A stretch of 64,000 bases of DNA from Actinoplanes auranticolor (GCF_018332655.1 NZ_BOQL01000043.1:90983-154982), one strand, 5' to 3'. Shown: positions 22,640-31,512, numbered from the stretch's first letter. Notes: a model not told the origin generated them from the letters alone. Translations and numbers: made by a program.

Positions 22640-24016
22640 TTGTCAACGGCGGCCGGTGCGGGCCTGAATGAAGCGGTGCCCCCGCCTCACCCACCGGCCG
22701 CCGGGCGCCTCGGCGGCGTGTCCGTCGTCCTGCTCGCCGTCGCCGTCGCGGCCCCGGCGGCCGTGGAGGTGTCGGCCCAGCCCGCGGTCTTTCTCGGGGT
22801 GGGACTGGTGCTGCTCGTCTTCGCCACCGACTGGGTCGCGATGGCCCGGCGGATGCCGCACCCGGGACCGCTGTACGGCCTCGTCGCCCGGGGCCTCGGC
22901 CGCCCGCTCGGTCTCGGTGCGGCCGCTCTGACGCTGCTCAGCTACACCGCGATGCAGCTCGCTCTCTACGCGACGGTGGGACCGGCCGCCGCACCGCTGC
23001 TGGCCGACGGGCCCGGGATCACGGTGGCGTGGTGGGTCGTCGCCCTGTCGTGCTGGGCGATCGTCGCGATCTGCGGAGTGCTCCCGGCCCGGTTCGTCTC
23101 CTGGCTGATCGGGACGCTGGTGCTGGCGGAGCTCGTGGTGATCGGTGGCTACGGCACGGCGAACGTGCTCGCGCCGGACGGCGGCGGAGCTGACTGGGCG
23201 GCGTTGTCGCCGGAGTCCCTCGCGGACGTGCCGCGCCCGGTGCTGGGCGGACTGCTGGTCGCCGCGGCGCTGGCCTTTGCCGGCTTCGAGATCACGGCGG
23301 TCCACGCCGGACAGGCCCGGCATCCGCGCCGGGTGATGCACGTCTGCGTCATGCTGCTCGCGTTGCTGTTCGCGGCGGCGAGCTGGGCGATCGGGGGCAC
23401 CACGCCGGAGGGGGCGCTGGCGGAGCGGTGGGCGCCCTGGATGGTCACCGGGCTGCTCGCGGCGCTGATCGCCCTGCATCAGGTGATCGTCCGCCACCTG
23501 GTCGCGCTGGGCCGCGAGCGGGTGCTGCCCGCGGCGCTGGGCCGTCGCGTCCCGGCGTCAGCGGTGCTGACGGTGGTCGCGGGGGCGGTGATCGGCGGAC
23601 ACGCGTACGCGGGGGCCGGGATCAGCCGGTGGGCGGGGGTCGCGGGCGCCACGGGCATCCTGGTGCTGGTGGCGATGACCTCGCTGGCGGCGCTGCTGTT
23701 CCTCGGCCGCAGCCCGGCCGGCGAAGGGCTCGGGCGCCGGTTCCTCGCCCCGGGACTGTCCACGATCGCGCTGGGTGTACTCGCTCACCTGGCGGTGGCC
23801 GACCTGCGGGCCGTCCTCGCACCCGCCGCCGCCGCGATCCTGCTCGGCGCCGGGTACGGTCTCGCGCTGCGCCGGGCCGACCCCGTGCGCTACGCCGGCA
23901 TCGGCCTGGGCGGTACCGCGGTGGTGGTGACCCCGTCGGTGCCCGCACTGCCCCGGCAGCGGATCCCCGGCGCCCACCGGCCGGAACGGGTGCACAGCGA
24001 GGAACTCACCGGCTGA
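22640..24016 (+). CDS. APC-superfamily permease
   Basis: The 458-residue protein has about twelve hydrophobic segments. It starts with GGVSVVLLAVAVAAPAAVEV (typical APC helix 1) and includes GLVARGLGRPLGLGAAALTL and ALAFAGFEITAVHAGQARHP. The latter resembles the conserved FxGFE helix of amino-acid permeases, which couples substrate and cation sites. The substrate is unknown. The start is uncertain: TTG at 22640 gives the longest frame, but GTG at 22676 would give a more usual N-terminus. The C-terminal end overlaps the convergent hypothetical gene by 11 bases. Confidence 0.8.
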   Translation: MSTAAGAGLNEAVPPPHPPAAGRLGGVSVVLLAVAVAAPAAVEVSAQPAVFLGVGLVLLVFATDWVAMARRMPHPGPLYGLVARGLGRPLGLGAAALTLLSYTAMQLALYATVGPAAAPLLADGPGITVAWWVVALSCWAIVAICGVLPARFVSWLIGTLVLAELVVIGGYGTANVLAPDGGGADWAALSPESLADVPRPVLGGLLVAAALAFAGFEITAVHAGQARHPRRVMHVCVMLLALLFAAASWAIGGTTPEGALAERWAPWMVTGLLAALIALHQVIVRHLVALGRERVLPAALGRRVPASAVLTVVAGAVIGGHAYAGAGISRWAGVAGATGILVLVAMTSLAALLFLGRSPAGEGLGRRFLAPGLSTIALGVLAHLAVADLRAVLAPAAAAILLGAGYGLALRRADPVRYAGIGLGGTAVVVTPSVPALPRQRIPGAHRPERVHSEELTG

Positions 24017-24530
24017 GCGACTGTGGATCCTCGTCGCCGAAGAACTCCCGGATCTGGGTGAGCGTCAGATAGCCCTGCGCGTCCACCTCGCCGGTCTCCG
24101 GCACCACGGCCTTGCAGGTGACCTCGAGCTCGCGGGCGTGGTCCGGCAGGTCCGGCAGCGGCGGCACCGGGGGCAGGGCACCGAGGCCCATCGCCTCGCG
24201 GATCACCTCGAACATGCCGGTCACCTCGTGCACCGCCAGCGGGAACAACTCCGCCGGGCGCCGGGCGCCGGGTGCCGGTGCGGCACACGTGAAGTTGGCC
24301 CGCAGCTTGCCGCTGACCTTGCAGATGTCGGCGCTGGGACGCAGGTGGTCGAACGGGCCCTCGGCGACGATCCCGAGCTCGCACTCCGGTACGCCCGCCG
24401 CGTCCCACCAGCGTTGCCAGGCCGGGTCGCCGTCGAGAGTCATCACGACATGCTGCAACGCGACCATGTACGCCTGGGATGCCCGGCCGTCCACGGTGGT
24501 GGTCCCCATGAGGGGATGGAGCCAGTCCAT
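24006..24530 (-). CDS. hypothetical protein
   Basis: I do not recognise a family for this 174-residue soluble protein. It is acidic, has no signal peptide or membrane helix, and contains WQRWWDAAGVPECELGIVAE, CKVSGKLRANFTCAAP and ITLTQIREFFGDED-like stretches. Codon use matches the neighbours. A TAATGT box lies 11 bases before the ATG. A small divergent membrane-peptide frame begins 25 bases upstream. No functional inference is possible from neighbours. Confidence 0.7.
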   Translation of the reverse strand: MDWLHPLMGTTTVDGRASQAYMVALQHVVMTLDGDPAWQRWWDAAGVPECELGIVAEGPFDHLRPSADICKVSGKLRANFTCAAPAPGARRPAELFPLAVHEVTGMFEVIREAMGLGALPPVPPLPDLPDHARELEVTCKAVVPETGEVDAQGYLTLTQIREFFGDEDPQSLSR

Positions 24531-24555
24531 ACCGCATCGTTACATTACGGTCATA

Positions 24556-24729
24556 GTGCACGGTGCATTCCGGCCCCGCGCGTACGGGTGTTCGCGCTGC
24601 GGGCCTGGCCGACGCCGCGGGCTCGCCGCCACCTCGGTCGGCCTGCACCCCACCACGGTCGTGTACGCGCTGGTCGTGGTGGTGCTCGGGATCGTCGCGC
24701 TGGCCGCTCAGCGGCTGCGCCGGGCCTGA
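24556..24729 (+). CDS. possible small single-helix membrane protein
   Basis: A 57-codon frame from GTG at 24556 encodes a basic N-terminus and then TTVVYALVVVVLGIVALAAQ, a clear transmembrane helix, ending RLRRA. Third codon positions are almost all G/C. TACATT at 24541-24546 lies 9 bases upstream and could act as a -10 box. It is divergent from the hypothetical gene at 24006-24530. Short frames of this kind can arise by chance in GC-rich DNA, so this stays tentative. Confidence 0.4.
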   Translation: MHGAFRPRAYGCSRCGPGRRRGLAATSVGLHPTTVVYALVVVVLGIVALAAQRLRRA

Positions 24730-24826
24730 CCGACCGGCTCTTTCGTGGTAACCCCCCGGCGTGGACGGCTGTTAAGCAGTCGTTCGCGCCGGAGCATATG
24801 GGGCGAATCCCAACGAAGGGCTGGGC

Positions 24827-26428
24827 ATGACAAGACTTCTGGCGACTGCCGCCACGTTCGCGCTGGCGCTGGGCGGGGCGGCCGTCGCCTCCGGCGCGCA
24901 CGCGGAGCCGCCGCGTGGCGCTCCCGGATACCCCACGATCTCCTGGGGCGAGTGCGAGAACGCCACCCTCAAGGCCCGCAAGGCCGAGTGCGGCTTCCTC
25001 ACCGTCCCGCTGGACCACGCGGCGCCCGCCGGTCGCAAGATCCAGCTCGCCGTCTCCCGGATCAGGCACACCGTCCCGGACCGGGAGTACCAGGGCGTCA
25101 TGCTGGTGAACCCGGGTGGGCCCGGCGGCTCGGGACTGCCCCTGGCGGTGCTCGGCGACCTCGTGCCGGAGCGGGCCGGGGCGGCCTACGACTGGATCGG
25201 CTTCGACCCGCGCGGCGTCGGGTCCAGCAAGCCGGCTCTGACCTGCGACGCCAAGTACGCCGGTTACAACCGGCCGCCGTATGTGCCCAGCACCCGGGCG
25301 ATCGAGAAGGCCTGGCTGGCCCGGGCCAAGGGCTACGCCGCGGCCTGCGCCCGGAACGGCGGCGCGCTGCTCGACCACCTGCGGACCACCGACACCGTGC
25401 GGGATCTGGAGCGGCTGCGGGTCGCGCTCGGCGTGGAGCAGATCAACTTCTACGGCTTCTCGTACGGCACGTACCTCGGCCAGGTGTACGCCACCCGCTA
25501 CCCCGACCGGGTCCGGCGCATGGTGCTCGACGGCAACGTGAACCCCGGCCGGGTCTGGTACGACGCCAACCTCGACCAGGACATCGCGTTCGACCGCAAC
25601 ATCAAGATCTACTTCCGCTGGCTGGCCGACCACGACGACGTCTACCACCTCGGCCGGTCCGCCCGGAAGGTCGAGAAGCTCTTCTACGCCGAGCAGGCGA
25701 AGCTGGCCCGCAAGCCGGCCGGTGGGGTCATCGGCCCGGATGAGCTGACCGACGTCTTCCTGCAGGCCGGGTACTACGTCTTCGGCTGGGAGACGGTGGC
25801 GTCGGCGTTCGCGAGCTGGGTCAACGACAAGGATCCGGCGGCGCTGCGCAAGCTCTACGACGACAACAACTCGCAGGAGCCGGGCTCCGACAACAACTAC
25901 GCGATCTATCTCGGGGTGCAGTGCACCGACGCGCCGTGGCCGGCGTCGTGGCGGCGCTGGCAGACCGACAACTGGCGGGTGCACCGGATCGCGCCCTTCG
26001 AGACCTGGGGCAACGCCTGGTACAACGCGCCCTGCCGGCACTGGGCCGGTGAGCCCGGCAAGCCGGTCGCGGTGGACGGGAGCAAGGCCCCGCCGCTGCT
26101 GCTGCTCAGTGAGACCCTGGACGCGGCCACCCCGTTCTCGGGCAGCCTCGAGGTCCGCAAGCGCTTCCCGCGTTCGGCGCTGATCGAGGGGGTCGGCGGC
26201 ACGACCCACGCCGGCTCACTGTTCGGCAACAGGTGCGTGGACAACACGATCGCCGACTACCTCGCGACGGGCGCGCTGCCCCGGCGGGTGAAGGCCGACC
26301 GGTCGGACAAGCAGTGCAAGCCCATCGCGCCCCCGGACCCGACGCCGGCCGCGACCACGACCACGACGGAGCGCACCGGGAGCCCGGCCGCGCAGACCCG
26401 GAGGGAACTGCAGAAGCTCATCCGTTAG
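24827..26428 (+). CDS. secreted S33 alpha/beta-hydrolase (tripeptidyl aminopeptidase type)
   Basis: The 533-residue protein begins with a Sec signal peptide (MTRLLATAATFALALGGAAV, cleaved near AHA-EP). It has the TAP-like alpha/beta-hydrolase fold: VNPGGPGGSG (oxyanion region), DWIGFDPRGVGSS, the nucleophile elbow GFSYGTYLG with the catalytic Ser, and a C-terminal TAP-like segment with LLLSETLDAATPF and GTTHAGSL carrying the Asp and His. Streptomyces relatives remove tripeptides from the N-termini of extracellular proteins. A Pro/Thr-rich C-terminal tail follows. Start ATG at 24827 has GAAGGG upstream. The stop overlaps the NAD kinase stop. Confidence 0.9.
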   Translation: MTRLLATAATFALALGGAAVASGAHAEPPRGAPGYPTISWGECENATLKARKAECGFLTVPLDHAAPAGRKIQLAVSRIRHTVPDREYQGVMLVNPGGPGGSGLPLAVLGDLVPERAGAAYDWIGFDPRGVGSSKPALTCDAKYAGYNRPPYVPSTRAIEKAWLARAKGYAAACARNGGALLDHLRTTDTVRDLERLRVALGVEQINFYGFSYGTYLGQVYATRYPDRVRRMVLDGNVNPGRVWYDANLDQDIAFDRNIKIYFRWLADHDDVYHLGRSARKVEKLFYAEQAKLARKPAGGVIGPDELTDVFLQAGYYVFGWETVASAFASWVNDKDPAALRKLYDDNNSQEPGSDNNYAIYLGVQCTDAPWPASWRRWQTDNWRVHRIAPFETWGNAWYNAPCRHWAGEPGKPVAVDGSKAPPLLLLSETLDAATPFSGSLEVRKRFPRSALIEGVGGTTHAGSLFGNRCVDNTIADYLATGALPRRVKADRSDKQCKPIAPPDPTPAATTTTTERTGSPAAQTRRELQKLIR

Positions 26429-27360
26429 TCGTCCGGCACGACCTTGTGCCGCAGCTCCGCCGGGATCAGCTCCAGCAGCTGGTCCCGGCGCAACGGCAGG
26501 TCCAGCAGGCTCAGCTTGACCTGGCTGCGGTTCTGGTGCCGGTCGGGGAACAGCCGGACCACCTCGGCGGCCTTCTCCCGCAGCCCGGCCGACAGGACGT
26601 TGCCGCTGGTGAGCTCGCCGGCCGCCGTACCGTCGACGTCCACCGCGACCGGTGCGCTGTCGGCGGCCACGGTCAGCGCCACCCGGTCACCCGCGCCGAG
26701 CACCACCGACCGCCCGATGCCCGCCATCGGTGCCACCGGGGTGATCACGATGGCGGCGGCCGAGGGGGACAGCACCGGACCGCCGGCCGCGTAGTTGTAC
26801 GCCGTCGAGCCGTTCGGCGTCGAGATGACCACGGCGTCGCACTTGTAGTAGCCGTACTGCCGGCCGTTGACCGTCAGGTCCACCGAGACCGCGCCGGTGC
26901 GCCCGAGCCGGGCCAGCACCACGTCGTTGAAGCCGTAGCGGGTGGTCAGCGCGACCGGGCCGGCGTCGGCCACGAGGCAGCCGTACGACTCGACCGTGAA
27001 GTCCCCGCGGTGCAGCTGCTCCAGCGCCTCGCCCAGCGTCCCGGGTGTCACCTCGACCAGGAACCCCAGGTTGCCGTGGTTGACGCCGAGCACGGGCACC
27101 GGCCGGTCGGCCACCAGCCGCATCGCGCCCAGCATCGTGCCGTCGCCGCCCAGCGCCACCAGCCCGCCGACCCGCTCGAGGAACTCCTGCTCCGGAACGA
27201 TCTCGACGTCCGCGGGCACCCGCGGTGCGTCGACCGTGCGGGCCAGCACCCGGCCCCGGTGGTCCCGCGCCCAGGCGGCCAGGGTGGCCACCGAATCGGC
27301 GACCGGCTTGGTGGGGTGCAGGACCAGACCGACCGTGTCCACCGCTGTTTCCAGGCTCAC
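26425..27360 (-). CDS. nadK: NAD kinase
   Basis: The 311-residue protein phosphorylates NAD to NADP with ATP (or polyphosphate). It has the family hallmarks: LVALGGDGTMLGAMRL with the catalytic GGDGT loop, NHGNLGFLVEV, and STPNGSTAYNYAAGGP (NAD-binding NE/D-type and glycine-rich segments). GTG at 27360 lies 6 bases after a TAGGGT box, so the transcript is probably leaderless. It is divergent from the manganese operon. In many actinomycetes nadK lies near recN and tlyA; that context is absent here, so this may be a second or relocated copy. Confidence 0.93.
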   Translation of the reverse strand: MSLETAVDTVGLVLHPTKPVADSVATLAAWARDHRGRVLARTVDAPRVPADVEIVPEQEFLERVGGLVALGGDGTMLGAMRLVADRPVPVLGVNHGNLGFLVEVTPGTLGEALEQLHRGDFTVESYGCLVADAGPVALTTRYGFNDVVLARLGRTGAVSVDLTVNGRQYGYYKCDAVVISTPNGSTAYNYAAGGPVLSPSAAAIVITPVAPMAGIGRSVVLGAGDRVALTVAADSAPVAVDVDGTAAGELTSGNVLSAGLREKAAEVVRLFPDRHQNRSQVKLSLLDLPLRRDQLLELIPAELRHKVVPDD

Positions 27361-27366
27361 AGGCCA

Positions 27367-27372
27367 ACCCTA
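27367..27372 (-). promoter_or_regulatory. -10 box TAGGGT of nadK
   Basis: On the minus strand TAGGGT plus TGGCCT precedes the GTG start of nadK (6-base gap). Confidence 0.5.
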
Positions 27373-27395
27373 ACCAGATCCACCGGCCGGCCCGG

Positions 27396-27401
27396 TAGGC
27401 T
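27396..27401 (+). promoter_or_regulatory. -10 box TAGGCT of the riboswitch-controlled operon
   Basis: TAGGCT lies 7-8 bases upstream of the P1 stem of the riboswitch, so transcription would start near 27408-27409 and give a leader of about 190 bases. Confidence 0.5.
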
Positions 27402-27408
27402 TCGGGGC

Positions 27409-27523
27409 GCGAAGGGGAGTAGCTCCCAACGTCGTGGTCGACATACTGGCTCTGCGGTTCGAGAGCCCGGCCACGCGGCCTCGGATCGGCAGTTTCGGAT
27501 CCTGAGGCGAGCGAGACCTTCGA
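27409..27523 (+). ncRNA. yybP-ykoY manganese riboswitch
   Basis: The hallmark loops are present in order: GGGGAGTAGC (27414-27423), GACATACTGG (27440-27449) and GCGAGACCTTCG (27511-27522). CGAAGG at 27410-27415 pairs with CCTTCG at 27517-27522 to close P1. The central part (about 27450-27510) can fold into extra stems. Known members sense Mn2+ at the junction between the two conserved loops and switch on Mn exporters; the next gene is a TMEM165/GDT1-type exporter, as expected. The expression platform probably lies in 27524-27600, before the GGGAG ribosome site. Confidence 0.9.
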
Positions 27524-27601
27524 CTTGGCCGCGTACCTCTGTCGGCCGGGTCGAGGTCGCCCTGCGCCCGAACCCCGGTCCGCTGCTCACCGGGAGTTCT
27601 C

Positions 27602-28189
27602 ATGGACGGGTTCCTCGTCGCCACCGCGCTCAGTTTCGCGGTGATCTTCGTTGCCGAGCTGGGCGACAAATCGCAGCTCATGGCGCTCACGTTCGCCACC
27701 CGCTTCAAGCCCGTGCCGGTGCTGATCGGCATCACCGTGGCCACCGCCGTGGTGCACGCGGTGTCCGTCGGCATCGGCTACGGTCTCGGCGCCACCCTGC
27801 CGACCGGCTGGATCTCGCTGGTCGCGGGCATCGCCTTCCTGGCGTTCGGCGCCTGGACGCTGCGCGGCGACAAGCTCACCGACGAGGAGAAGACCAAGGC
27901 CGAGCGGTCGACCGGCTCGGCGATCCTGGCCGTGGGTGGCGCGTTCTTCCTGGCCGAGCTGGGCGACAAGACGATGCTGGCCACCATCACGCTGGCCACC
28001 CAGCACGGCTGGTTCGGCACCTGGCTCGGCTCCACGCTCGGCATGGTGGCCGCCGACGCGCTCGCCATCCTGGTCGGCCGCATGCTCGGCCGGCACCTGC
28101 CGGAGAAGGCCATCAAGTACGGCGCCGCGGCGCTCTTCGCTATCTTCGGCATCTGGCTGCTCGTGGAAGCCCTCATCGAGCTCAACTGA
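27602..28189 (+). CDS. TMEM165/GDT1 (UPF0016) family manganese exporter
   Basis: The 195-residue protein has six transmembrane helices in two repeats. Each repeat carries the metal-binding EXGD motif: AELGDKSQLMAL near residue 18 and AELGDKTMLATI near residue 118. Bacterial relatives (MneA and others) export Mn2+ and are commonly controlled by yybP-ykoY riboswitches, which is exactly the upstream element. GGGAG lies before the ATG at 27602. The cyclase-family gene starts 14 bases downstream, so the two are probably co-transcribed. Confidence 0.93.
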   Translation: MDGFLVATALSFAVIFVAELGDKSQLMALTFATRFKPVPVLIGITVATAVVHAVSVGIGYGLGATLPTGWISLVAGIAFLAFGAWTLRGDKLTDEEKTKAERSTGSAILAVGGAFFLAELGDKTMLATITLATQHGWFGTWLGSTLGMVAADALAILVGRMLGRHLPEKAIKYGAAALFAIFGIWLLVEALIELN

Positions 28190-28203
28190 CCGAAGGAGAC
28201 GCG

Positions 28204-29151
28204 GTGCTGCAGTACCGGGCCGAGTTCGACGCCACCGTCATGTTCAGCACCGGCGGCGGCCTGCACGCCCAGGGCTTCAAGGTCGACGTGCCGCATGCCG
28301 ACCCGACCGAGGCGCAGATCGCGGCGCTCTTCGTCGCGGCGTGCCGGCTGAGCGACGTGGAACGGGTCGAGCTGCGCCACGTCCGGGTCCTCGCCGAGCC
28401 GCACCTGGGGATCCCGGCGGTGGAGGCGGCTCCGCGGCGCTGGGTCGAGCTCAGCCACGTCATCACCGAGGGGCTGATCACTCTGCCCGGGCTGCCGGCC
28501 CCGGAGTTCGCCCCGCACCTGACCCGGGAGGCCTCCCGCGCGGTGTACGCGCCGGGCACCGAGTTCGCCATCGACCTGATCACCATGGTCGGCAACACCG
28601 GCACCTACCTGGACAGCCCGTTCCACCGCTACCCGGACGGCACCGACCTGGCCGGGCTGCCCCTGGAACGGCTGGCTGACCTGCCCGCCGTCGTCGTGCG
28701 CACCGCGGGCAGCGGAGTCCGGACCGTCGACGTCGACGCTCTGGAGGGCCTGGAGGTCGCGGGCCGGGCGGTGCTGCTGCACACCGGCGGTGACGTCCAC
28801 TGGGCCACCCCGCAGTACGTGGTGGACGCACCCCACCTCAGCGGGGCCGGAGCCCAGTGGCTGGTCGACCACGGTGCCGCGCTGGTCGGCATCGACGCGG
28901 CGAACATCGACGCCATGACCTCGGCCGGGGAGCGGCCTGCCCACACGCTCCTGCTGGCCGCGGGCATCCCGATCGTCGAGCACCTCACCGGGCTGGCAGA
29001 GCTACCGCCGACCGGTGCCCGGTTCACGGCCGCGCCGCCCCGGGTGTCCGCCTTCGGCACGTTCCCGGTCCGGGCGTACGCGTCGGTGCCCGCTGTCGAG
29101 CCGCACGACCACCTCAGGTCCGGAGGGTGGCTGCCGACGTCAGGCGGGTGA
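28204..29151 (+). CDS. cyclase-family (kynurenine-formamidase-like) protein with altered metal site
   Basis: The 315-residue protein has an ~80-residue N-terminal extension (VLQYRAEFDATVMFSTGGGL), then a Cyclase domain (about 82-300) with WVELSHVITEG and PAHTLLLAAGIPIVE. The family metal motif HxGTHxDxPxH appears as NTGTYLDSPFH near residue 140: both first histidines are replaced (Asn, Tyr) while Asp and the last His remain. Normal members hydrolyse N-formylkynurenine or related amides using a metal pair. This one may bind a different metal or have lost that activity. Start GTG at 28204 has GAAGGAGA upstream. It is in the Mn riboswitch operon. Confidence 0.82.
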   Translation: MLQYRAEFDATVMFSTGGGLHAQGFKVDVPHADPTEAQIAALFVAACRLSDVERVELRHVRVLAEPHLGIPAVEAAPRRWVELSHVITEGLITLPGLPAPEFAPHLTREASRAVYAPGTEFAIDLITMVGNTGTYLDSPFHRYPDGTDLAGLPLERLADLPAVVVRTAGSGVRTVDVDALEGLEVAGRAVLLHTGGDVHWATPQYVVDAPHLSGAGAQWLVDHGAALVGIDAANIDAMTSAGERPAHTLLLAAGIPIVEHLTGLAELPPTGARFTAAPPRVSAFGTFPVRAYASVPAVEPHDHLRSGGWLPTSGG

Positions 29152-29711
29152 CCCCCGATCCGGACGACCCCATCGGCGCGGACGACGACGCCGACACCCG
29201 CTGTGCCGGCCTCACCACGGCCGGCCGGCACGACGATGCGGTGCACCTCGCCGGGCAGACGGTGCGGGCCGCTCCCCGCCGCGCCGCGGGCTACGACCGG
29301 CTGGCCCGGGCCCTGCTCGGCGCCGGGCGGTTCGCGGAGGCCGAGGAGGCTGTCCGTACCGCCGCTCTGCTGGCGCCCGGCGGCCCGGAGCGGCTGCTCA
29401 CCCTCGCCGCTGTCCAGGCCGGGCAGGGTCGCCGCGACCAGGCCCGCCGCACGCTGCTCGCGGTGCTCGAACAGGATCCCCGGCACGGCGTGGCGGCCCA
29501 GCAGCTGGCCGGGCTGGAGGCACCCGTCCGGCGCGGGGCCCGGCGCAGTTCCGGCAACCGCGCCATGGTGGTCCCCGCGCTGGTTATGGTGCTGATCGGA
29601 ACCGTGTTGCTGCTGCTGCGCCAGGCGGCCGCGGCGGCGGTGACCTGCCTGGTGCTAGCGGCAGTGCTCCTGCTGGGTGGCTTTCCCGGAAACCGCTCAG
29701 AACAGCGCTGA
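29148..29711 (+). CDS. TPR-containing membrane protein
   Basis: The 187-residue protein begins at GTG 29148, overlapping the previous stop by 4 bases. The first 130 residues are helical repeats of tetratricopeptide type (AGRHDDAVHLAGQTVRAAPR; LLGAGRFAEAEEAVRTAALL; GQGRRDQARRTLLAVLEQDP). Two transmembrane helices follow (VVPALVMVLIGTVLLLL; AVTCLVLAAVLLLGGF). Such proteins usually scaffold protein complexes at the membrane. It resembles, and is followed by, a second TPR protein. Partner unknown. Confidence 0.8.
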   Translation: MTPDPDDPIGADDDADTRCAGLTTAGRHDDAVHLAGQTVRAAPRRAAGYDRLARALLGAGRFAEAEEAVRTAALLAPGGPERLLTLAAVQAGQGRRDQARRTLLAVLEQDPRHGVAAQQLAGLEAPVRRGARRSSGNRAMVVPALVMVLIGTVLLLLRQAAAAAVTCLVLAAVLLLGGFPGNRSEQR

Positions 29712-29756
29712 GGGTGCCGATGATGGCGGTGTGAGCCTTAACTCCGGAGCAAGGCG

Positions 29757-30476
29757 ATGACCGACCTGGACGCGGCGCGGGCAAGGGTGCAGCAGCCCGG
29801 CGGGCCGGGGCTGAGCACGCCCACGGAGATCGGGGTCGCGCGGGCCGCCGCCCTCTTCGAGCGGGTGGACCCGGCGGCCGCGGCGGCCCACCTCGAGCCG
29901 GTGCTGGCCGCCGACCCGCAGTCCGCGGCCGGCTGGATCCTGCTGGCCCGGGTGCGGCTCGTGCTGGACGAGGTGGACAAGGCCCTGGAGGCGGCGAACC
30001 GGGCGATCACGCTGGCCCCGGAGGATCCCCGGCCGCTGGCCATCGCCAGCCGTGCCCTCACCCTGCTCGGCCGGCACGAGGAGGCGGTGACCATGGCCTA
30101 CCGGGCCGTCATCGTCGAGCCGAAGAACCCGCTCTGGCACGACCGGGTCGCCTGGTCCCTGCTGGCCGCCGACCGGCAGTACGCCGACGCCGAGCAGGCC
30201 GCCCGCACAGCCATCGGACTGGCCCCCGACGAGGCGCACTACTACTTCACCCACGGCGTGACGCTGGACGCGCTCGGGCATGCCGACCAGGCCCGCCAGG
30301 CGTTCCTGATCTCGCTGAAGCTGGAGCCGGAGAACCCCGTCGCCCAGCACCGGCTCGCGGTGCTCAACGGCGAGAACGTCCGCGCGCCGGAGAAGAAGAA
30401 GCGGGGCTGGAAGCTCTTCGGCAAGCGCGCGGGAGCCGCCGCTACGCCGGTACGCCCCGAGGAGTACCTGCCCTAG
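29757..30476 (+). CDS. TPR-repeat protein
   Basis: The 239-residue soluble protein is made of tetratricopeptide repeats from about residue 20 to 205. Examples are ALFERVDPAAAAAHLEPVLA, DEVDKALEAANRAITLAPED, GRHEEAVTMAYRAVIVEPKN, YADAEQAARTAIGLAPDEAH and GHADQARQAFLISLKLEPEN. It ends in a basic tail (EKKKRGWKLFGKR) that could contact membrane or nucleic acid. It lies 45 bases after the first TPR gene and may belong to the same transcript. Its stop overlaps the convergent membrane-protein gene by 35 bases. Confidence 0.82.
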   Translation: MTDLDAARARVQQPGGPGLSTPTEIGVARAAALFERVDPAAAAAHLEPVLAADPQSAAGWILLARVRLVLDEVDKALEAANRAITLAPEDPRPLAIASRALTLLGRHEEAVTMAYRAVIVEPKNPLWHDRVAWSLLAADRQYADAEQAARTAIGLAPDEAHYYFTHGVTLDALGHADQARQAFLISLKLEPENPVAQHRLAVLNGENVRAPEKKKRGWKLFGKRAGAAATPVRPEEYLP

Positions 30477-31470
30477 CCCGCATGATCAGCCAGACCAGCC
30501 AGCCCGTACCGATGATGAAGCCGAAGCTGATCAGCCGGTAGAGCACCACCGCGGCCAGCGCCGAGGCGCTGGTCAGGCCGCCCGCCACCAGGCCCAGCAC
30601 CAGCGCGGCGTCGACCACGCCGAGCCCGCCGGGCACGATCGGCACGCTGGCCGCGGCCATCCCGGCGCAGTACGCGATCACCAGCGGTGCCGGATGGATG
30701 CCGGTGGCCCCGACGGCGATGCAGCACATCCACAGGCACAGCGCGTCCAGCAGCCAGTTCGCCACGGCCAGCAGCACCGCGAGGGTGAGGTCGGCCGGGC
30801 GCACCCGCACCGAACGCAACTGGTCCACGAAGGTCGTCAGCCGGGTGTGCCCGCTCTCCGCGGGGCGCCGCCGGGCCCGGTTGACCCCGCTCAGCAGCCG
30901 GCGGGCCGGGCCCATCAGCCACTGCGGATGCCGCGCCACCAGCCGCACCAGGAACGCGACGATCAGGGCCCCGGCCATGTAGCACAGCAGCGTCCGCCAG
31001 CTGCCCGTGCTCCGGGTCAGGATGCCGAAGACCGCGCCGATCAGCACCAGCGCGCCCGCCGACAGCACCCCGCTGAGCGCGATGCTCCAGGAGGCCACCG
31101 CCGAGGAGGCGCCGTAGCGGCGCAGAGTCCGGAAGTTGAAGGCGGTGGAGAAGACCGGGCCGCCGGGCAGCGTCGCGCTCAGCGAGTGGGCCGCGTACGC
31201 GAGCGCCACGTGCCGGCGGACCGGGATGCTGGTGCCGGCCCCGCGTAACAGGGCCTGCTGCATCCGGGCGTAGCTGCCCATCGAGGCGATCTCGGCGATG
31301 ACCGCGCCGGCGACCCAGTTCCAGGCCGGGGTGCGCAGCTGCTGGAGGGCGCCGGCCAGCGCCGGCCAGCCGATCACCAGCTCGGTGCCGAGGATGAGGA
31401 CGACGACCGCCACGACGGCCGGTGGGCGGCGCCACCAGGCCGGCGGTGCGGTCTCCTGCGCAACGGCCAT
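30442..31470 (-). CDS. lysylphosphatidylglycerol-synthase-like TM protein (UPF0104)
   Basis: The 342-residue protein has about eight transmembrane helices and matches the LPG_synthase_TM/UPF0104 family: HVALAYAAHSLSATLPGGPV near residue 85 and IVPGGLGVVDAALVLGLVAG near 280 are the two conserved glycine/proline-rich segments. Family members are flippase-like. The lysyl-transfer domain of MprF is absent, so a lipid-translocation role is a guess. No operon partner is apparent. Confidence 0.85.
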   Translation of the reverse strand: MAVAQETAPPAWWRRPPAVVAVVVLILGTELVIGWPALAGALQQLRTPAWNWVAGAVIAEIASMGSYARMQQALLRGAGTSIPVRRHVALAYAAHSLSATLPGGPVFSTAFNFRTLRRYGASSAVASWSIALSGVLSAGALVLIGAVFGILTRSTGSWRTLLCYMAGALIVAFLVRLVARHPQWLMGPARRLLSGVNRARRRPAESGHTRLTTFVDQLRSVRVRPADLTLAVLLAVANWLLDALCLWMCCIAVGATGIHPAPLVIAYCAGMAAASVPIVPGGLGVVDAALVLGLVAGGLTSASALAAVVLYRLISFGFIIGTGWLVWLIMRARAGTPRGVPA

Positions 31471-31512
31471 CGCCGCTCATCGTCGCACCGTCGGTGCCGG
31501 TGGGCAGGGCGT

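Noticed and set aside
26233..28203. Long in-frame extension upstream of the cyclase-family gene
   Set aside because: It runs through the nadK gene and the riboswitch. The GTG at 28204 has a good ribosome site.
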